A stretch of 38,246 bases of DNA from Desulfobacterales bacterium. GTDB taxonomy: Bacteria; Desulfobacterota; Desulfobacteria; Desulfobacterales; SpSt-501. The stretch lies in the NCBI GenBank assembly GCA_025454115.1, contig JALOPB010000001.1:1-38246 (forward strand), given 5' to 3'. Shown one piece after another: positions 25,981-34,265 of the stretch. Below the pieces are notes generated by a model. The model did no database searches. It was not told the origin of the DNA and was given only the letters and a program-made list of their open reading frames with translations. Position numbers and translations under genes: made by a program. How positions within the stretch are numbered: position 1 is the first letter of the stretch; each line of letters begins with the position of its first letter.

Positions 25981-26600
25981 GCTTCGATCTTCTCCAGTCT
26001 GCCGGCATCGATACTTTCCGGAAGCTCGTGGTGCGCGTCCTCGGAGTACCTGGCCAGCCAGCGCTCGGAGGCCTCGAGCATGTACTCAATCACGTCCGGG
26101 GCCTTCAGGTCGTCTCCGGACACCAGCTTGATCATCTCGGCCGAGCTGCTGCGTATAAAGTTTTCAATGTCGCTTTTAAATACCGCTGCGCGCCGCGCCA
26201 GGGCCGCCTCGAAGGCAGAGCGCTCGACGTATTCACCTTTCAGGATCCTGGTCTTGATCTCCCAGTGCTCGGCCTGGGCGCTGACCTTGCGGGCCTCGGC
26301 CGCGGCCTTGTCGTCTGCGACCGCAGGAGAGGCCGGTCGCATCTTTAGGCCGCCGCTGCCGTCCTTCAGCTTCAAAAAAGTGCCGGCATACCGCTCGACG
26401 TCTTTGACAAGGAATGTCCCGTCAGACTGGGGCCTGAGCTTCCCTTGGTCGCGGTGACGGTAGACGGTCGCCTGCTTAACGCGGTACTTGTCGAGCCCCT
26501 CAAGGTATCGCACCACCTCGAGGATACTCTTCAACGCCTCCGGTTTTTCGCTGGGCGCCTGGCTGATCGAGAGCTGCTCTGTCACTTGATTATTTCTCAT
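25977..26600 (-). CDS. Terminase small subunit (HTH, Nu1-like)
   Basis: 207 aa upstream of TerL, N-terminal HTH (YRVKQATVYRHRDQGKLRPQSDGTFLVKDVERYA). Confidence 0.75.
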   Translation of the reverse strand: MRNNQVTEQLSISQAPSEKPEALKSILEVVRYLEGLDKYRVKQATVYRHRDQGKLRPQSDGTFLVKDVERYAGTFLKLKDGSGGLKMRPASPAVADDKAAAEARKVSAQAEHWEIKTRILKGEYVERSAFEAALARRAAVFKSDIENFIRSSSAEMIKLVSGDDLKAPDVIEYMLEASERWLARYSEDAHHELPESIDAGRLEKIEA

Positions 26601-26676
26601 TTACAGGTGGTTATACTTTTCCCACCCGGTTTTTTCTCAACAAGTAGAGATGAATCGAGGTCGTCGAAACCGCACT

Positions 26677-26820
26677 TCAAAGGTCCCTGGAAGGACCCGC
26701 CGAGACCGGTCGAGACCAATCAGACCTCGGAACTTTATCAGCGAGCGCAGCCGTCAGCATGGCGAAGCGCTTGCCGATCTCTTTGATGTGTCCAGGTGAC
26801 CGCGGCGCATCGATCGCCAT
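26677..26820 (-). CDS. Hypothetical small protein
   Basis: MAIDAPRSPGHIKEIGKRFAMLTAALADKVPRSDWSRPVSAGPSRDL; longer ORF-track start at 26922 overlaps the replication gene. Confidence 0.4.
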   Translation of the reverse strand: MAIDAPRSPGHIKEIGKRFAMLTAALADKVPRSDWSRPVSAGPSRDL

Positions 26821-26830
26821 TGCCACCCAG

Positions 26831-27853
26831 TCACAGAGCTCCGATAAGGTCGGCGAGTTCGGTGAGCATCTTTTTGTATTCCTTGCTTTTGGTCTGCTCG
26901 TCGCGCTCGTGGTAGTTTCCATTTTTGGTCCTCATGATCTTGTCAGCGTAGGCCCACGGCTCGCCCTTGATCTGCTCCCAGTACTGGGATAGACCATCGA
27001 GTGAGTCGATCACCGCCTGGGGGTGACCAGCCTTGTTGATCCAGTGTTGGACCCACTGGTAGGGATTGAAGGACCTTGACCCATTGGCCATGCCTTTCAG
27101 CGTTTCACACTTGGCCCGTATCGTCTCGGCGTACTCACCGGCCCGTTTCACAAAATGCCCTTTTTGTTTCAGCCCGGCGCCGCCCTTGGCGCCGGATAGT
27201 ACTTTAGTACTATCCTTTAGAGGCGGTAACGGGGACGGAAACGGAGACGGAGCAGAAACGTCAGCAGGTGCTGGTTTTTGATGCTGTTCTGCTGGCAGCA
27301 TGCTGGCAGCACTGCTATTTTCTGCTGTAGCATGCTGGCTGCATGCTACAGCATGCTGTAGCATGCTGGCAGCATGCTGCGGCATGCTATTAGCATGCCG
27401 CAGCAGGAAACCATATTCAGCAGGATCAAAGCCGTATTTGTCTTTTGCCATTCTCCAGGCGGCATCTTCGCCGTGGTGCTTTATCAGGGCCTTCATCCTG
27501 GCCCTGTTGCTGCGGTCCTTCGACCCTGACGCCCAGCCCTGGTGCTGGGTCCAGTCGTGGACGATCACCACGCCATCGGCCCGGCGCTCGATCCAGCCTG
27601 ATTTTTCAAGGGCAGAAAGCAACTCTCCCGGCTCTCCCGTCCACCTGACCTCGTCGGCTATGTCCTGGTCAGTCCACCCATTCAGTACGCCACCCGGCCG
27701 GCTGACCGCTGTCGCTATCCACAGATCGAGCAGATAGCCGACAGCGCCGGAGCCGAGCATGCTTTCGAGCTTCCGGCGCTTTCGGTGGCCCCTCAATAGT
27801 ACGGATACGCGGATGTCTGAGATCACACGATCCCCTTTTCTTTGGCCAGCCAC
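26831..27853 (-). CDS. Replication initiation/organiser protein (lambda O-like or phage replisome organiser)
   Basis: 340 aa; N-terminal winged-helix-like domain (LLDLWIATAVSRPGGVLNGWTDQDIADEVRWTGEPGELLSALEKSGWIERR), linker, C-terminal helical domain; carries clustered palindromic repeats. Confidence 0.7.
   Translation of the reverse strand: MAGQRKGDRVISDIRVSVLLRGHRKRRKLESMLGSGAVGYLLDLWIATAVSRPGGVLNGWTDQDIADEVRWTGEPGELLSALEKSGWIERRADGVVIVHDWTQHQGWASGSKDRSNRARMKALIKHHGEDAAWRMAKDKYGFDPAEYGFLLRHANSMPQHAASMLQHAVACSQHATAENSSAASMLPAEQHQKPAPADVSAPSPFPSPLPPLKDSTKVLSGAKGGAGLKQKGHFVKRAGEYAETIRAKCETLKGMANGSRSFNPYQWVQHWINKAGHPQAVIDSLDGLSQYWEQIKGEPWAYADKIMRTKNGNYHERDEQTKSKEYKKMLTELADLIGAL
27194..27215. 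repeat. 22-bp perfect inverted repeat next to the iteron cluster
   Basis: GGATAGTAC-TTTA-GTACTATCC. Confidence 0.85.
27298..27398. promoter_or_regulatory. Putative intragenic replication origin: eight GCATGC palindromes, seven phased at 10-11 bp
   Basis: GCATGC starts at 27298, 27330, 27341, 27351, 27361, 27372, 27382, 27393; 26-bp perfect palindrome at 27341-27366. Confidence 0.7.
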
Positions 27854-28017
27854 TCAGGGATCTCGAAAATAAAATCGTTCCTGTGGCTCGCCTTCACACG
27901 CCGCTCCGACTTGACCACGCTCTTCGGGATCCAGGTCTCGTGCTGGCCGTCGAAAACCAGGTAGGCCTTTTCAGTCTCGCGCCGGACTTCGCCGCAGAAT
28001 TCAACAAGGCTGGCCAT
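27823..28017 (-). CDS. Hypothetical protein
   Basis: 64 aa ORF upstream of replication gene. Confidence 0.6.
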   Translation of the reverse strand: MASLVEFCGEVRRETEKAYLVFDGQHETWIPKSVVKSERRVKASHRNDFIFEIPEWLAKEKGIV

Positions 28018-28018
28018 A

Positions 28019-28558
28019 CTAAAACCTCATCGGCATTAAGGCGCCCTTCTGGTCAACGTCTTCGTCCGCTCTTTCGCCGAGAAAAAAGATCATGTCTTCG
28101 GGGCCTGCATAATAAACATGGCCAGAAAACCCTATGCTCAGGCTTGCAAAATAGGCACTATTAAACACGCCCCTCGTGCCTATGATCACTTCGGCGAGAG
28201 TCTTCATCCACCCAACGTCGCCATAACCGGATACGACCACGTTGGTATGTCCCGGCGTGAGCTGGTACAGCTTCTCAAAATCAGGGCAGGGCTGACGCAT
28301 GTCCTCAGGTTTTCGGGAGTGTTTCAGGATAATCGTGCTCGCCTTTTTAATTGGGAGATAACATCCGTCCTCTATGCCTTCCACGCGCACGCTTTTCAGC
28401 ATCGCCCCGTTTGTCCGGTGTATCCAGCCACCAGCTGCGACGGCAAACTGAATATGGTCGCGCTTGTCGGCCGGATCAGTTTTCACATCTATCACCCAAT
28501 TCAGCAGCGGCCACAACTCGTCAGCCTTCTCGGCCTCATACGTTATTGATTTCAGCAT
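28019..28558 (-). CDS. Hypothetical protein, possibly sliding-clamp-like
   Basis: 179 aa; short alternating beta pattern including EGIEDGCYLPIKKASTIILKH; weak inference. Confidence 0.35.
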   Translation of the reverse strand: MLKSITYEAEKADELWPLLNWVIDVKTDPADKRDHIQFAVAAGGWIHRTNGAMLKSVRVEGIEDGCYLPIKKASTIILKHSRKPEDMRQPCPDFEKLYQLTPGHTNVVVSGYGDVGWMKTLAEVIIGTRGVFNSAYFASLSIGFSGHVYYAGPEDMIFFLGERADEDVDQKGALMPMRF

Positions 28559-28582
28559 CTCATCCTCCCACGGTTTACTTGG

Positions 28583-28744
28583 TTATTTAATCCGATCCCA
28601 CAGCCACAACTCTATGAAAACCTTGCCCGGGAAAAACTCGCACTGATCACGCCGCAGCCGCACGATCCTACCGTCGTCGGCGAGCGTCAATTCCAAAACT
28701 TCAGGACGTTCCGTCGGCCTCACGTCGCTGATCGCGACCGCCAC
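28583..28744 (-). CDS. Hypothetical protein
   Basis: Probable GTG start, VAVAISDVRPTERPEVLELTLADDGRIVRLRRDQCEFFPGKVFIELWLWDRIK. Confidence 0.45.
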   Translation of the reverse strand: MAVAISDVRPTERPEVLELTLADDGRIVRLRRDQCEFFPGKVFIELWLWDRIK

Positions 28745-29288
28745 TTTCTGCCTTGAGGCCCTGGTGGATAAAGAACAGGGCCTGGAGCTCGGGTGTCCTG
28801 AAGTTTTCTTGCGCTGAGCGTTTGAGGCGCTCATAGATTTCCTCGAAACCGTTGATGTTGATCATGACAAGTTCTCTGGTCGGTGTAAGCTCCGCTGGAG
28901 TTGCTGGAAGCGTATCATGACCTGTACCGTGTGCGACTGTCTTCCGCGCCTGCACGGATTTCATCTCCGCGTGGCGCTGGCGGATCAAATCGCGGCGGTT
29001 TTTGCCAGTGATCCCCAAAGCGCAGCGCCGCGTGTACACCGATGCGGGCGAGCGTCCGAGTTGTTTGGCAATTTCAGCCGCCGGCATGTCTGGATGATCT
29101 CTCAGAAACTGGTCGTCAGCCTTGGTCTTTTCGGAGCTTTGTCTCGCCATATCCGTCATCTCCACCGGCACGCTGCAGGACCTGCCCTCCAGCGCCGCCA
29201 CGTATTCGACCCGCCGCTTGCATTTCAGGCACGAGTCGTTGTTTTTGTCGCTCATGCCTAACCCACAGCTGCGGCAGGGATTGATCAT
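28701..29288 (-). CDS. Zinc-ribbon plus HTH protein
   Basis: 195 aa; CRSCGLGMSDKNNDSCLKCKRR and FLRDHPDMPAAEIAKQLGRSPASVYTRRCALGI. Confidence 0.6.
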   Translation of the reverse strand: MINPCRSCGLGMSDKNNDSCLKCKRRVEYVAALEGRSCSVPVEMTDMARQSSEKTKADDQFLRDHPDMPAAEIAKQLGRSPASVYTRRCALGITGKNRRDLIRQRHAEMKSVQARKTVAHGTGHDTLPATPAELTPTRELVMININGFEEIYERLKRSAQENFRTPELQALFFIHQGLKAESGGRDQRREADGTS

Positions 29289-29417
29289 GATTTGAAATCG
29301 CCCGTGTTCCTAAGCCGGAGGCGTCGTTCCTTGTTTTGCCGGCCAGTACTTATCCCGTCACGGGCCGCCGGGCAGAGGCCCACCAGTATTCGCGCCCTGG
29401 CGGAGGCGCAACCGGTC

Positions 29418-29651
29418 TCAAATCAGCGGATCGATAGTCGTGCGGCCGGCACGACCATTGCGCGACGCTGCGCACATCCTGCTGGTGGCGTAATAGCCCC
29501 ATTTGGCAGAGGCGACGCAAATCAAGAAATGCATCGCCTCAAATTTCGCGTGGTCGCTTGGATCGCGCTTGAAATCAGCCCAGGCCGTGCAAACCATATC
29601 GAGCGTTTTTCGTGGCAGCTCGCACTCGACAAAATCGTTGTCACCGCACAT
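29418..29651 (-). CDS. Hypothetical protein
   Basis: 77 aa ORF. Confidence 0.45.
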   Translation of the reverse strand: MCGDNDFVECELPRKTLDMVCTAWADFKRDPSDHAKFEAMHFLICVASAKWGYYATSRMCAASRNGRAGRTTIDPLI

Positions 29652-29790
29652 AGACCACCAGCCCCTTGGGTTTGTTGATCATGGAAACCAGGTCTTGCCA
29701 TGCCAGACCGCGCCGCACGCCCAGGATCAGGATGATGGCGATCAGGAAATAGGCGCAGCGCTTGATCAGTTTGGACTTCGATCGATCCAT
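29641..29790 (-). CDS. Small membrane protein
   Basis: MDRSKSKLIKRCAYFLIAIILILGVRRGLAWQDLVSMINKPKGLVVYVR; internal start preferred to the 184-aa ORF-track call. Confidence 0.45.
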   Translation of the reverse strand: MDRSKSKLIKRCAYFLIAIILILGVRRGLAWQDLVSMINKPKGLVVYVR

Positions 29791-29804
29791 GCTATCCGCA
29801 ATTG

Positions 29805-30035
29805 TTAGCGAGCCTCCGCTCGATAGTTCCAAAGTCCCCTTATATGATTGCCAGTGAACCACAGAGACACTACGAACACGCCCCATTGCCCCGCCGTGAA
29901 TGATGTGTAAATCCAGAAAGGTTGACCACAAAGACCAAGGATAAAGCCCATGCGCTTGTGCTTTGTTCCTGCGAATGCCCATATCGAGGCGCAGGAGAAT
30001 ATTAGGATCGCGGTCTGGATGATGTTTTCGAGCAC
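29805..30035 (-). CDS. Small phage membrane protein
   Basis: 76 aa, two or three TM segments (GFILGLCGQPFWIYTSFTAGQWGVFVVSLWFTGNHIRGLWNYR). Confidence 0.65.
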   Translation of the reverse strand: MLENIIQTAILIFSCASIWAFAGTKHKRMGFILGLCGQPFWIYTSFTAGQWGVFVVSLWFTGNHIRGLWNYRAEAR

Positions 30036-30044
30036 TATCGCTGC

Positions 30045-30218
30045 CTACCCCCACAATTTCGCCACAGCGTATCCGACCAGGCCGCCGGCCGCGAAGCCGA
30101 AAAACGTGAAAACCGCGTAAGCCATGACGATGCACGAACCGTTGACATCGATCCATCGGCGTCCGTCGGAACGCCTTCTCTCGGTGAATTCGCATTCGGT
30201 GATCATGGTGTCCTCCAT
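30045..30218 (-). CDS. Small membrane protein
   Basis: MEDTMITECEFTERRRSDGRRWIDVNGSCIVMAYAVFTFFGFAAGGLVGYAVAKLWG. Confidence 0.5.
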   Translation of the reverse strand: MEDTMITECEFTERRRSDGRRWIDVNGSCIVMAYAVFTFFGFAAGGLVGYAVAKLWG

Positions 30219-30388
30219 CACAAACAAAGCGCCAGCGACGCCAGCGCGGTCAAGCAGGTGCCGATCGCCACGGACGCGAGCAGCGACTGGGCGATCTCGC
30301 GCGGGCTGAATCTGTCCTCGGGCTCCTCGTCGCGGATCCAGCGGCCTCGGTGCTCGTCGTAAACGTAGGGGAAGGGTTCGGGGGTCAT
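30218..30388 (-). CDS. Small membrane protein
   Basis: MTPEPFPYVYDEHRGRWIRDEEPEDRFSPREIAQSLLASVAIGTCLTALASLALCL. Confidence 0.45.
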   Translation of the reverse strand: MTPEPFPYVYDEHRGRWIRDEEPEDRFSPREIAQSLLASVAIGTCLTALASLALCL

Positions 30389-31101
30389 GCGGTCCTCCTG
30401 AATTGGATAACCCACACCCACGGATTGCTCTCCCATGGGTGCTTTTTGCCGTTGATTGATTCCCAGATTTTCGCGAACTGATCGCGCTCTGAAAAGACGG
30501 CCTGTCGGCAAGTTTTGGGAAGTTGATCGATTGGTATTTGGCTGCCCTCGGCGATTGCGTCTTCTTCGCTAATTTCCTGCAACCGCTCCACGCGAACGCC
30601 GGTGATCTCAAGCGTGATCCGGCTCGCCCAGCGGGGCATGTGGATGGAGGGACGCCAGCGTCCGCCATACGTTGAAAGGCTAAATGTTCTGGCTGGTTCT
30701 TTGAAGCATTTGCGATAGGCATCAGATTCGATTATGTAACCGTGATGAATCCAAAACCTGCCGCCGCCACCATCGCCAATCCACGCTCCGCATTCAGCAT
30801 CAGCGGCGTATCCGACGATGTTCTTTTGTTCCGAGCACCATTTTTCCCTCACCCACAGCCGGTCTCCTGGCTGTCCGTAGGGGCAGCGCACAAAATCATC
30901 CGCGCAGCAACCACACCACAATTTTCCGCTGTGCCCGGCGGTTTGGTATCCTTCCGGCGTGGTGGCGCACATTTCTTCGGGCTGCCAATCGAAGCCGCAG
31001 TCGCACGGAATTCTTTTCACAATACGCCGCGTCTGCGTCTTACGGCCCTCAAGGATGGCGCGGACCATCGGGCCGCTAAAAATAATCGGACGATCTCTCA
31101 A
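30385..31101 (-). CDS. ASCH-like phage protein
   Basis: RPIIFSGPMVRAILEGRKTQTRRIVK...GQPGDRLWVREKW...LEITGVRVERLQEISEEDAIAEG; TTG start overlapping upstream stop (TTGA). Confidence 0.7.
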   Translation of the reverse strand: MRDRPIIFSGPMVRAILEGRKTQTRRIVKRIPCDCGFDWQPEEMCATTPEGYQTAGHSGKLWCGCCADDFVRCPYGQPGDRLWVREKWCSEQKNIVGYAADAECGAWIGDGGGGRFWIHHGYIIESDAYRKCFKEPARTFSLSTYGGRWRPSIHMPRWASRITLEITGVRVERLQEISEEDAIAEGSQIPIDQLPKTCRQAVFSERDQFAKIWESINGKKHPWESNPWVWVIQFRRTA

Positions 31102-31274
31102 GCCGCCCTCCCGCACGCGCCATCCGCCGGCAGTTCGGCGAACTGGCTCTTGATGTTCAGCATGGTCTCGTCGAAGCAGCGCTCGCAATAGCCGTGACTG
31201 TCGCGGACATCCGAGCGGCCGTCGGGCTTGGTTCCGTAGATGCGGCCACAAACGCAGCAGACGCTCCTGATCAC
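31098..31274 (-). CDS. Small zinc-ribbon protein
   Basis: GTG start; CCVCGRIYG...GYCERCFDE; start and stop overlap neighbours. Confidence 0.55.
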   Translation of the reverse strand: MIRSVCCVCGRIYGTKPDGRSDVRDSHGYCERCFDETMLNIKSQFAELPADGACGRAA

Positions 31275-31471
31275 AGCGCACCCCCGACGATGGCCGCCGC
31301 TGCCGAATATATTTCCGCTCTGCCGAAGATCTCCCGCAGGTTCTCGATCGCGGCGACCAGGTCCTGGGGCGGATGGTATTCGCGATGCCAGTGGCGGCAC
31401 TGTGGATCTCCGCCGGTCCAGGCCGCCGTTGCGATCTCGACGGCGCCGCAGTCTTTGCAGGTCGCGCTCAT
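31271..31471 (-). CDS. Small Cys-containing protein
   Basis: 66 aa MSATCKDCGAVEIATAAWTGGDPQCRHWHREYHPPQDLVAAIENLREIFG. Confidence 0.5.
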   Translation of the reverse strand: MSATCKDCGAVEIATAAWTGGDPQCRHWHREYHPPQDLVAAIENLREIFGRAEIYSAAAAIVGGAL

Positions 31472-31480
31472 GCAGGCCCC

Positions 31481-32275
31481 CTATGCTATCGAGAAACCGC
31501 AGCGGTCTTCGACGACTTCCGACCTGCGCTTTATGTATATACGTTGGCATTCAGATGAAGCCATCCCGTCAGCGTATTTAAGAATGTCCTGGTACATGAA
31601 ATTTTGAAAAGACTCGCCATTGATCAGATCAAGGCGCAACTGCATTCTTTTAGATCCGTCCCCCACTTTTTTCCTTTTCCATCCAAGGAGCGCCTTGTAC
31701 TCGACGTTCTGTGTTATCGCCCCTCGAATTTGGATCTCATATTCCGGCAGCATTTTTTTGCATTGGTCAATGAAGAGGTCCAAGCTGTCGTTGTCTGCAA
31801 ACTCTATCTTTCTGCGCTCTATGAGCGAACGCTGCCCGAACCGTTCAATCAATTTTATCCCGCACTTTTGCTGGCCTGGATTTTTTTTGATGCTTCCGGG
31901 CAGCGCCATAGATCCGCAGCCAGTCGGGAAGATGTGCTCGATCTTCTTTTCGGTGTTGGTGGCGGCATAGGTTCGTTCAATGGTAATAGAAATGATTCTG
32001 TGCCCAAGATCCGACAAGATCTTCTGCGACCACCCGGAAAGGAGCAGCATTTCGGATGGTGCCGATACCGTTAAATGATTCTTTCCCCCGAATGCGAAGC
32101 AAAATTCCTGTGCGTCGCTATGGGTGTTAAAATGCACAATCTCAGTATTGTTGCCCTCCATGAAAGCCACCGACCAGCGGCCGTTTTCTTCTTTTTTCAT
32201 CGCCTTGATCGTGACTTTTCCCTTCCCACGAAACTCATCGATTAGCTTTTTTAGATCGTACTTTTTTTCTTTCAT
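31481..32275 (-). CDS. Hypothetical protein of AT-richer composition
   Basis: 264 aa, no recognisable motif; overlaps next gene. Confidence 0.6.
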   Translation of the reverse strand: MKEKKYDLKKLIDEFRGKGKVTIKAMKKEENGRWSVAFMEGNNTEIVHFNTHSDAQEFCFAFGGKNHLTVSAPSEMLLLSGWSQKILSDLGHRIISITIERTYAATNTEKKIEHIFPTGCGSMALPGSIKKNPGQQKCGIKLIERFGQRSLIERRKIEFADNDSLDLFIDQCKKMLPEYEIQIRGAITQNVEYKALLGWKRKKVGDGSKRMQLRLDLINGESFQNFMYQDILKYADGMASSECQRIYIKRRSEVVEDRCGFSIA

Positions 32276-32795
32276 GGAGCGCCTCCCTTGTTTCAGAGCT
32301 AAAGTGTTCGATTAGACTGAAAGCGGTGCATACATCTGCCAACAATGAATCTGGAACACTGTCTGATACCGGAAACTTGATTCGCTTTTTTAAAAACGAT
32401 CCGAAGCGTTCAATCTCCCGGCACACCTCTCCCCACGCAGCCGTTTCATTTTCTGCCTTTTGGCCCGCCACAGGCCTTCCCGCCCCTTCACGCGCGCCGC
32501 CCCTTGCTGTCGGAGGATGCGTGACGCTGGTTATTGGTGGTTTACTCGGTGTGTTTATCGGTTCGTAAGTGGGCGATTTGGTTGCGGTGTTTGATTTTTT
32601 TGAACATCTGTTCAAATTATTTTCTTCTATTCTCTTGGCCCTCATTCTTAATGTGTGCGGACTAATCGTCACCTCAAACAGCTTCTCCACCCAGGCCGCG
32701 AGTTCCTTGCCGATGGTCCATGGCTTCTTCCCATCCTCAAGGGCGGATTTGATTTCCTGCTCGATGTAGAGCTCGCAGGCCTCGCGGTTAGCCAT
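32235..32795 (-). CDS. Putative DNA-binding protein
   Basis: 186 aa; GKELAAWVEKLFEVTISPHTLRMRAKRIEEN and GGAREGAGRP basic motif. Confidence 0.55.
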   Translation of the reverse strand: MANREACELYIEQEIKSALEDGKKPWTIGKELAAWVEKLFEVTISPHTLRMRAKRIEENNLNRCSKKSNTATKSPTYEPINTPSKPPITSVTHPPTARGGAREGAGRPVAGQKAENETAAWGEVCREIERFGSFLKKRIKFPVSDSVPDSLLADVCTAFSLIEHFSSETREALHERKKVRSKKANR

Positions 32796-33042
32796 TCCTT
32801 GTCCTCCTCCATTCCCTTTTTCGTGGCCGCATGCCGTACATGGCGCGGTACTCGTCAGTTGTGCGTGGCTTGTAGCGCTCCGGGTCCACCGGCGGCAGGG
32901 CCGCGTCGATCTTTGCGAGCGCAGCGTCCAGGTCCATCACCACCCGATCGCGGATCGCCTTGATCTCCATGCGCAGCATCAGGAGCTCTGGCTCGGCCGC
33001 GCTTTTAACTACATTTATTGATGTGTTGACGTTGTTCGACAT
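32788..33042 (-). CDS. Hypothetical protein
   Basis: 84 aa ORF in early operon. Confidence 0.5.
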   Translation of the reverse strand: MSNNVNTSINVVKSAAEPELLMLRMEIKAIRDRVVMDLDAALAKIDAALPPVDPERYKPRTTDEYRAMYGMRPRKREWRRTRNG

Positions 33043-33045
33043 CGT

Positions 33046-33372
33046 TTACCTTGCGTGCCCGTTCCTGGTGTCGTAATCCTCGACCAGGTAGCGTACTGGA
33101 TCGAACGATGACTCATGGAGGTAGCGAGCGATGGCGATCAGGATCTGCTCATTCATCTGTTTCTTCTGCGCCGAGGAGAGCCCGCCGATCCGCTTGAGGG
33201 TCACGTCTGGGATGCGCAGGGCGTACACCTCGGTCAGTTTGTCCATGTTGAGCTCAGGCATGCCGCCCTCCCCCGGTTTGAAACAGTCGATAAGCTCGGC
33301 CACAGGATCGGCATCCGATTTCGCGGGCGCTGGCGTCTGGTGCTTGAGGAGTCGGAGGAAATTGAATCGCAT
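33046..33372 (-). CDS. Hypothetical protein
   Basis: 108 aa ORF in early operon. Confidence 0.5.
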   Translation of the reverse strand: MRFNFLRLLKHQTPAPAKSDADPVAELIDCFKPGEGGMPELNMDKLTEVYALRIPDVTLKRIGGLSSAQKKQMNEQILIAIARYLHESSFDPVRYLVEDYDTRNGHAR

Positions 33373-33424
33373 GGCCGGTTAATTTGTTGACTTATGAAAC
33401 CAAGTCGGTTTAAAATTGATAGGA

Positions 33425-33643
33425 TCAGTTGCAAGCCGCGCGGCGGCACTCTGACAGCTCGGGAAAAACGAACTCGATCGGCAGACCGAGGGCGTCGGCG
33501 ATTCCCTGCGACACCGGCCGCGACACGGCCTTGCGGAAGATCACCCGCTGCACGAGCGAAGGGCTCACGCCGATGTCGCGGGCCACCTTGGTCTGGGTCA
33601 GGTCTTTTCGGATGAACTCGATTCTGATTTCTTTTGGCTCCAT
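33425..33643 (-). CDS. Cro-like HTH regulator
   Basis: 72 aa; IRIEFIRKDLTQTKVARDIGVSPSLVQRVIFRKAVSRPVSQGIADALG; divergent from repressor. Confidence 0.75.
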   Translation of the reverse strand: MEPKEIRIEFIRKDLTQTKVARDIGVSPSLVQRVIFRKAVSRPVSQGIADALGLPIEFVFPELSECRRAACN

Positions 33644-33753
33644 GTTGGCCTCGCGTTTAATTTTGCTTTTGGCTTTTAACTCAATTCTATTATTACATTG
33701 TGATAAATGTCAAGTAAAAAATATCACTTTGTGAATTTTGTTGAATCGTGATG
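33644..33753. promoter_or_regulatory. Divergent genetic-switch intergenic region with candidate operators
   Basis: AT-rich; related sites TTACATTGTGA (33693-33703), TCACTTTGTGA (33724-33734), TTGAATCGTGA (33741-33751). Confidence 0.55.
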
Positions 33754-34242
33754 AAAATAGGGCAAAGAATAAAGCACCTTAGGACAATGCTAAAACTCGA
33801 TCAACGGGAGTTCGGAAAGCCAATTCCCTTGAGTCAGGCGTTCATTTCTGAAATCGAACGCGGTGGCAGATCACTTAGTGATACCGCAATGGAAGTGTTG
33901 TGCAGCCGTTACAAGGCAAACATCGAGTGGCTACGTACTGGCGAAGGCGAAATGTTCTCGAAGGGAGTTGCTCAGGTGGATGACGAAAAACCAGAAGAAG
34001 CCGCGGCCGTCCAGCTTCTGCGAAACATTTTCCGGTCCGGAAACGAGGTCTACGTCAAGGCGATCGTGACCAACTTGTCCGCTTTCAACGAGGCCATCAT
34101 GACATCCGTGCGGCCCGCAAATTATCAGCCCCCGGAGGGAATGGTCCTGATCAAGAACAGGCGATTGAAGGACGACCCGAACTACCCTCCTGAAAAAGAG
34201 AAGCGAGCAGGTGGACAGGGCCGTGGTGGCTCCGTGGGGTAG
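33748..34242 (+). CDS. CI-like repressor (HTH_3 family, no LexA-type peptidase domain seen)
   Basis: 164 aa; IGQRIKHLRTMLKLDQREFGKPIPLSQAFISEIERGGRSLSDTAMEVLCSRYKANIEWLRTGEGEMF. Confidence 0.8.
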   Translation: MMKIGQRIKHLRTMLKLDQREFGKPIPLSQAFISEIERGGRSLSDTAMEVLCSRYKANIEWLRTGEGEMFSKGVAQVDDEKPEEAAAVQLLRNIFRSGNEVYVKAIVTNLSAFNEAIMTSVRPANYQPPEGMVLIKNRRLKDDPNYPPEKEKRAGGQGRGGSVG

Positions 34243-34265
34243 CGCCGCCGGGGGCGCGGCTCGTC

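Noticed and set aside
27298-27398. GCATGC cluster as a by-product of a His/Ala-Ser/Met protein repeat
   Set aside because: The hexamer recurs at 10-11 bp in all three codon phases, so a repeated peptide does not account for it; kept as a DNA-level signal.
29641-30195. 184-aa ORF as annotated in the track
   Set aside because: Its N-terminal two-thirds overlap better small membrane-protein genes in other frames; only the C-terminal 49 aa from MDRSKSK looks coding.
32235-32275. Possible frameshift fusing the 186-aa and 264-aa genes at A-runs in their overlap
   Set aside because: The downstream ORF is in the +1 frame relative to the upstream one (520 nt offset), so a -1 slip on the A-run would not join them; an ordinary overlap is simpler.
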